A stretch of DNA of 24,769 nucleotides from a virus. Under the pieces are notes generated by a model, which made no database searches, was not told the origin of the DNA, and saw nothing but the letters and a program-made list of their open reading frames with translations. Each line of letters starts with the position of its first letter. The stretch's first letter is position 1. The position numbers and the translations under genes were made by a program. This document shows, one piece after another, positions 24,220 through 24,769 of the stretch. The DNA lies in IMG/VR virus record IMGVR_UViG_3300032006_000078, positions 1 to 24,769 of that record; one strand, written 5' to 3'.

Positions 24220-24769
24220 TAATCGCCTTTCTTATATCTTACTTGATATGGTATCGGATCTGTTTCTTGAATATTTGCAAAAGCTTTTATTCTTTCAGAA
24301 CAAGAAGGACATCTACCACAACTACGACCTTCATCGTCTGGATCGTAACATGTTAAAGTGTGCTCCAATAAATAAAATGTTCCTAACTCTTTACAAATTT
24401 TAAGTTCTTCTGTTTTACTTAATAAAGAAAATGGTGCAATGATTTGTGTTTTAAATGTTCTATTTAGAGCAGTAATACCATTTAATGCATCTACAAAAGC
24501 TTGACTAGTATCCCAATAACCATATTCATCATGAACTTGAAGACCACAAAAAATATATTCCGCCTTTACCACTTCTGCAAAAGCACAAGCATTACTCAGT
24601 AACATCATATTCCTAAATGGAACATATGTTACGGGTTGAGGGTCTCCTAATACTTCTTTAATGTCAGGCATATCAATATCAGTACCAGATATATTTGCAC
24701 TAATAGGTTGAACTAATTCTCCAAAATATCCAATATCTAATTGTTTATGTGCTACACCTAATTCCCTAC
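24219..24769 (-). CDS. queC: QueC-like 7-cyano-7-deazaguanine synthase, partial (N-terminus beyond right edge)
   Basis: The frame is open to the right edge and continues upstream of the apparent ATG at 24671 (residues GYFGELVQPISANISGTDID precede it), so this is the C-terminal part of a longer gene. It matches QueC, which converts CDG to preQ0 using ATP and ammonia. Evidence includes YVPFRNMMLLSNACAFAE (VPxRN motif), GLQVHDEYGYWDTSQAFVDALN, KTEELKICKELG, and the zinc motif CYDPDDEGRSCGRCPSC (C-x9-C-x2-C-x2-C). The ATP-binding SGGxDS loop should lie outside the window. It is the first gene seen in the right-hand operon, followed without a gap by a class II amidotransferase. Function: preQ0 for tRNA queuosine or for DNA modification. 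Confidence 0.88.
   Translation of the reverse strand, partial: RELGVAHKQLDIGYFGELVQPISANISGTDIDMPDIKEVLGDPQPVTYVPFRNMMLLSNACAFAEVVKAEYIFCGLQVHDEYGYWDTSQAFVDALNGITALNRTFKTQIIAPFSLLSKTEELKICKELGTFYLLEHTLTCYDPDDEGRSCGRCPSCSERIKAFANIQETDPIPYQVRYKKGD

Noticed and set aside
24219-24671. ATG at 24671 as the true start of the QueC gene
   Set aside because: The same frame continues upstream to the window edge with QueC-like residues, and the ATP-binding loop would be missing, so this is an internal methionine of a longer gene.
1-24769. tRNA genes, CRISPR arrays, insertion sequences and integrase or attachment sites
   Set aside because: Reading both strands I saw no cloverleaf in the few small gaps, no regularly spaced repeats, and no transposase or integrase motifs; genes fill nearly all of the window.

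Overview
This window looks like the structural and replication core of a T4-like contractile-tailed phage (Straboviridae/cyanophage/pelagiphage-type myovirus). It is very AT-rich and densely packed. Start and stop codons are repeatedly fused as TAATG, and there are no tRNAs, insertion sequences or CRISPR arrays. Recognisable T4 orthologues are gp48/54, gp53, a gp27-like hub, gp5, gp25, gp6, gp4, a probable gp2, gp26, a tape measure (gp29 role), gp32, gp59 and gp33. The AT-rich composition and marine-type protein versions suggest a marine host with an AT-rich genome, such as a SAR11-like bacterium. The host is an inference.

Layout. (1) Positions 1-16021, minus strand, form one long baseplate block. 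In transcription order it holds the tube cap (gp48/54), gp53, a 699-aa hub, gp5 without a lysozyme domain, a 63-aa mini-protein, a 1322-aa structural protein, gp25, gp6, and a giant structural protein that runs off the left edge. (2) At 16022-16078 is a divergent intergenic region with two late-promoter-like boxes that face each other. (3) Positions 16079-21087, plus strand, hold gp4, a probable gp2, a tail-tube-fold protein, gp26 with a probable programmed -1 frameshift into a 65-residue extension, and a 771-aa tape measure with about 12 tandem repeats of about 25 residues. (4) A hairpin terminator lies between convergent genes near 21100. (5) Positions 21124-24769, minus strand, hold a replication and nucleotide-metabolism operon: partial queC, a class II glutamine amidotransferase, a dCTP deaminase/dUTPase-family protein, gp33, a 61-aa membrane protein, gp59, and gp32 with its own sigma70-type promoter.

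How the genes work together. The minus-strand block builds the baseplate wedges and hub. The plus-strand block finishes the head and supplies the tube, the tape-measure chaperone and the tape measure. The right-hand operon supplies ssDNA binding, helicase loading, late-transcription coactivation and nucleotide chemistry, possibly including 7-deazaguanine modification of phage DNA.

The most notable observations are: (a) a TTTTTTC slippery site at the end of gp26 that opens a 65-codon frame with no start codon of its own, reproducing the lambda G/GT-H arrangement in a T4-like phage; (b) QueC next to a stand-alone class II amidotransferase, a split version of the Gat-QueC archaeosine enzyme; (c) carbohydrate-binding-like modules inside two large baseplate proteins; and (d) the face-to-face late promoters.
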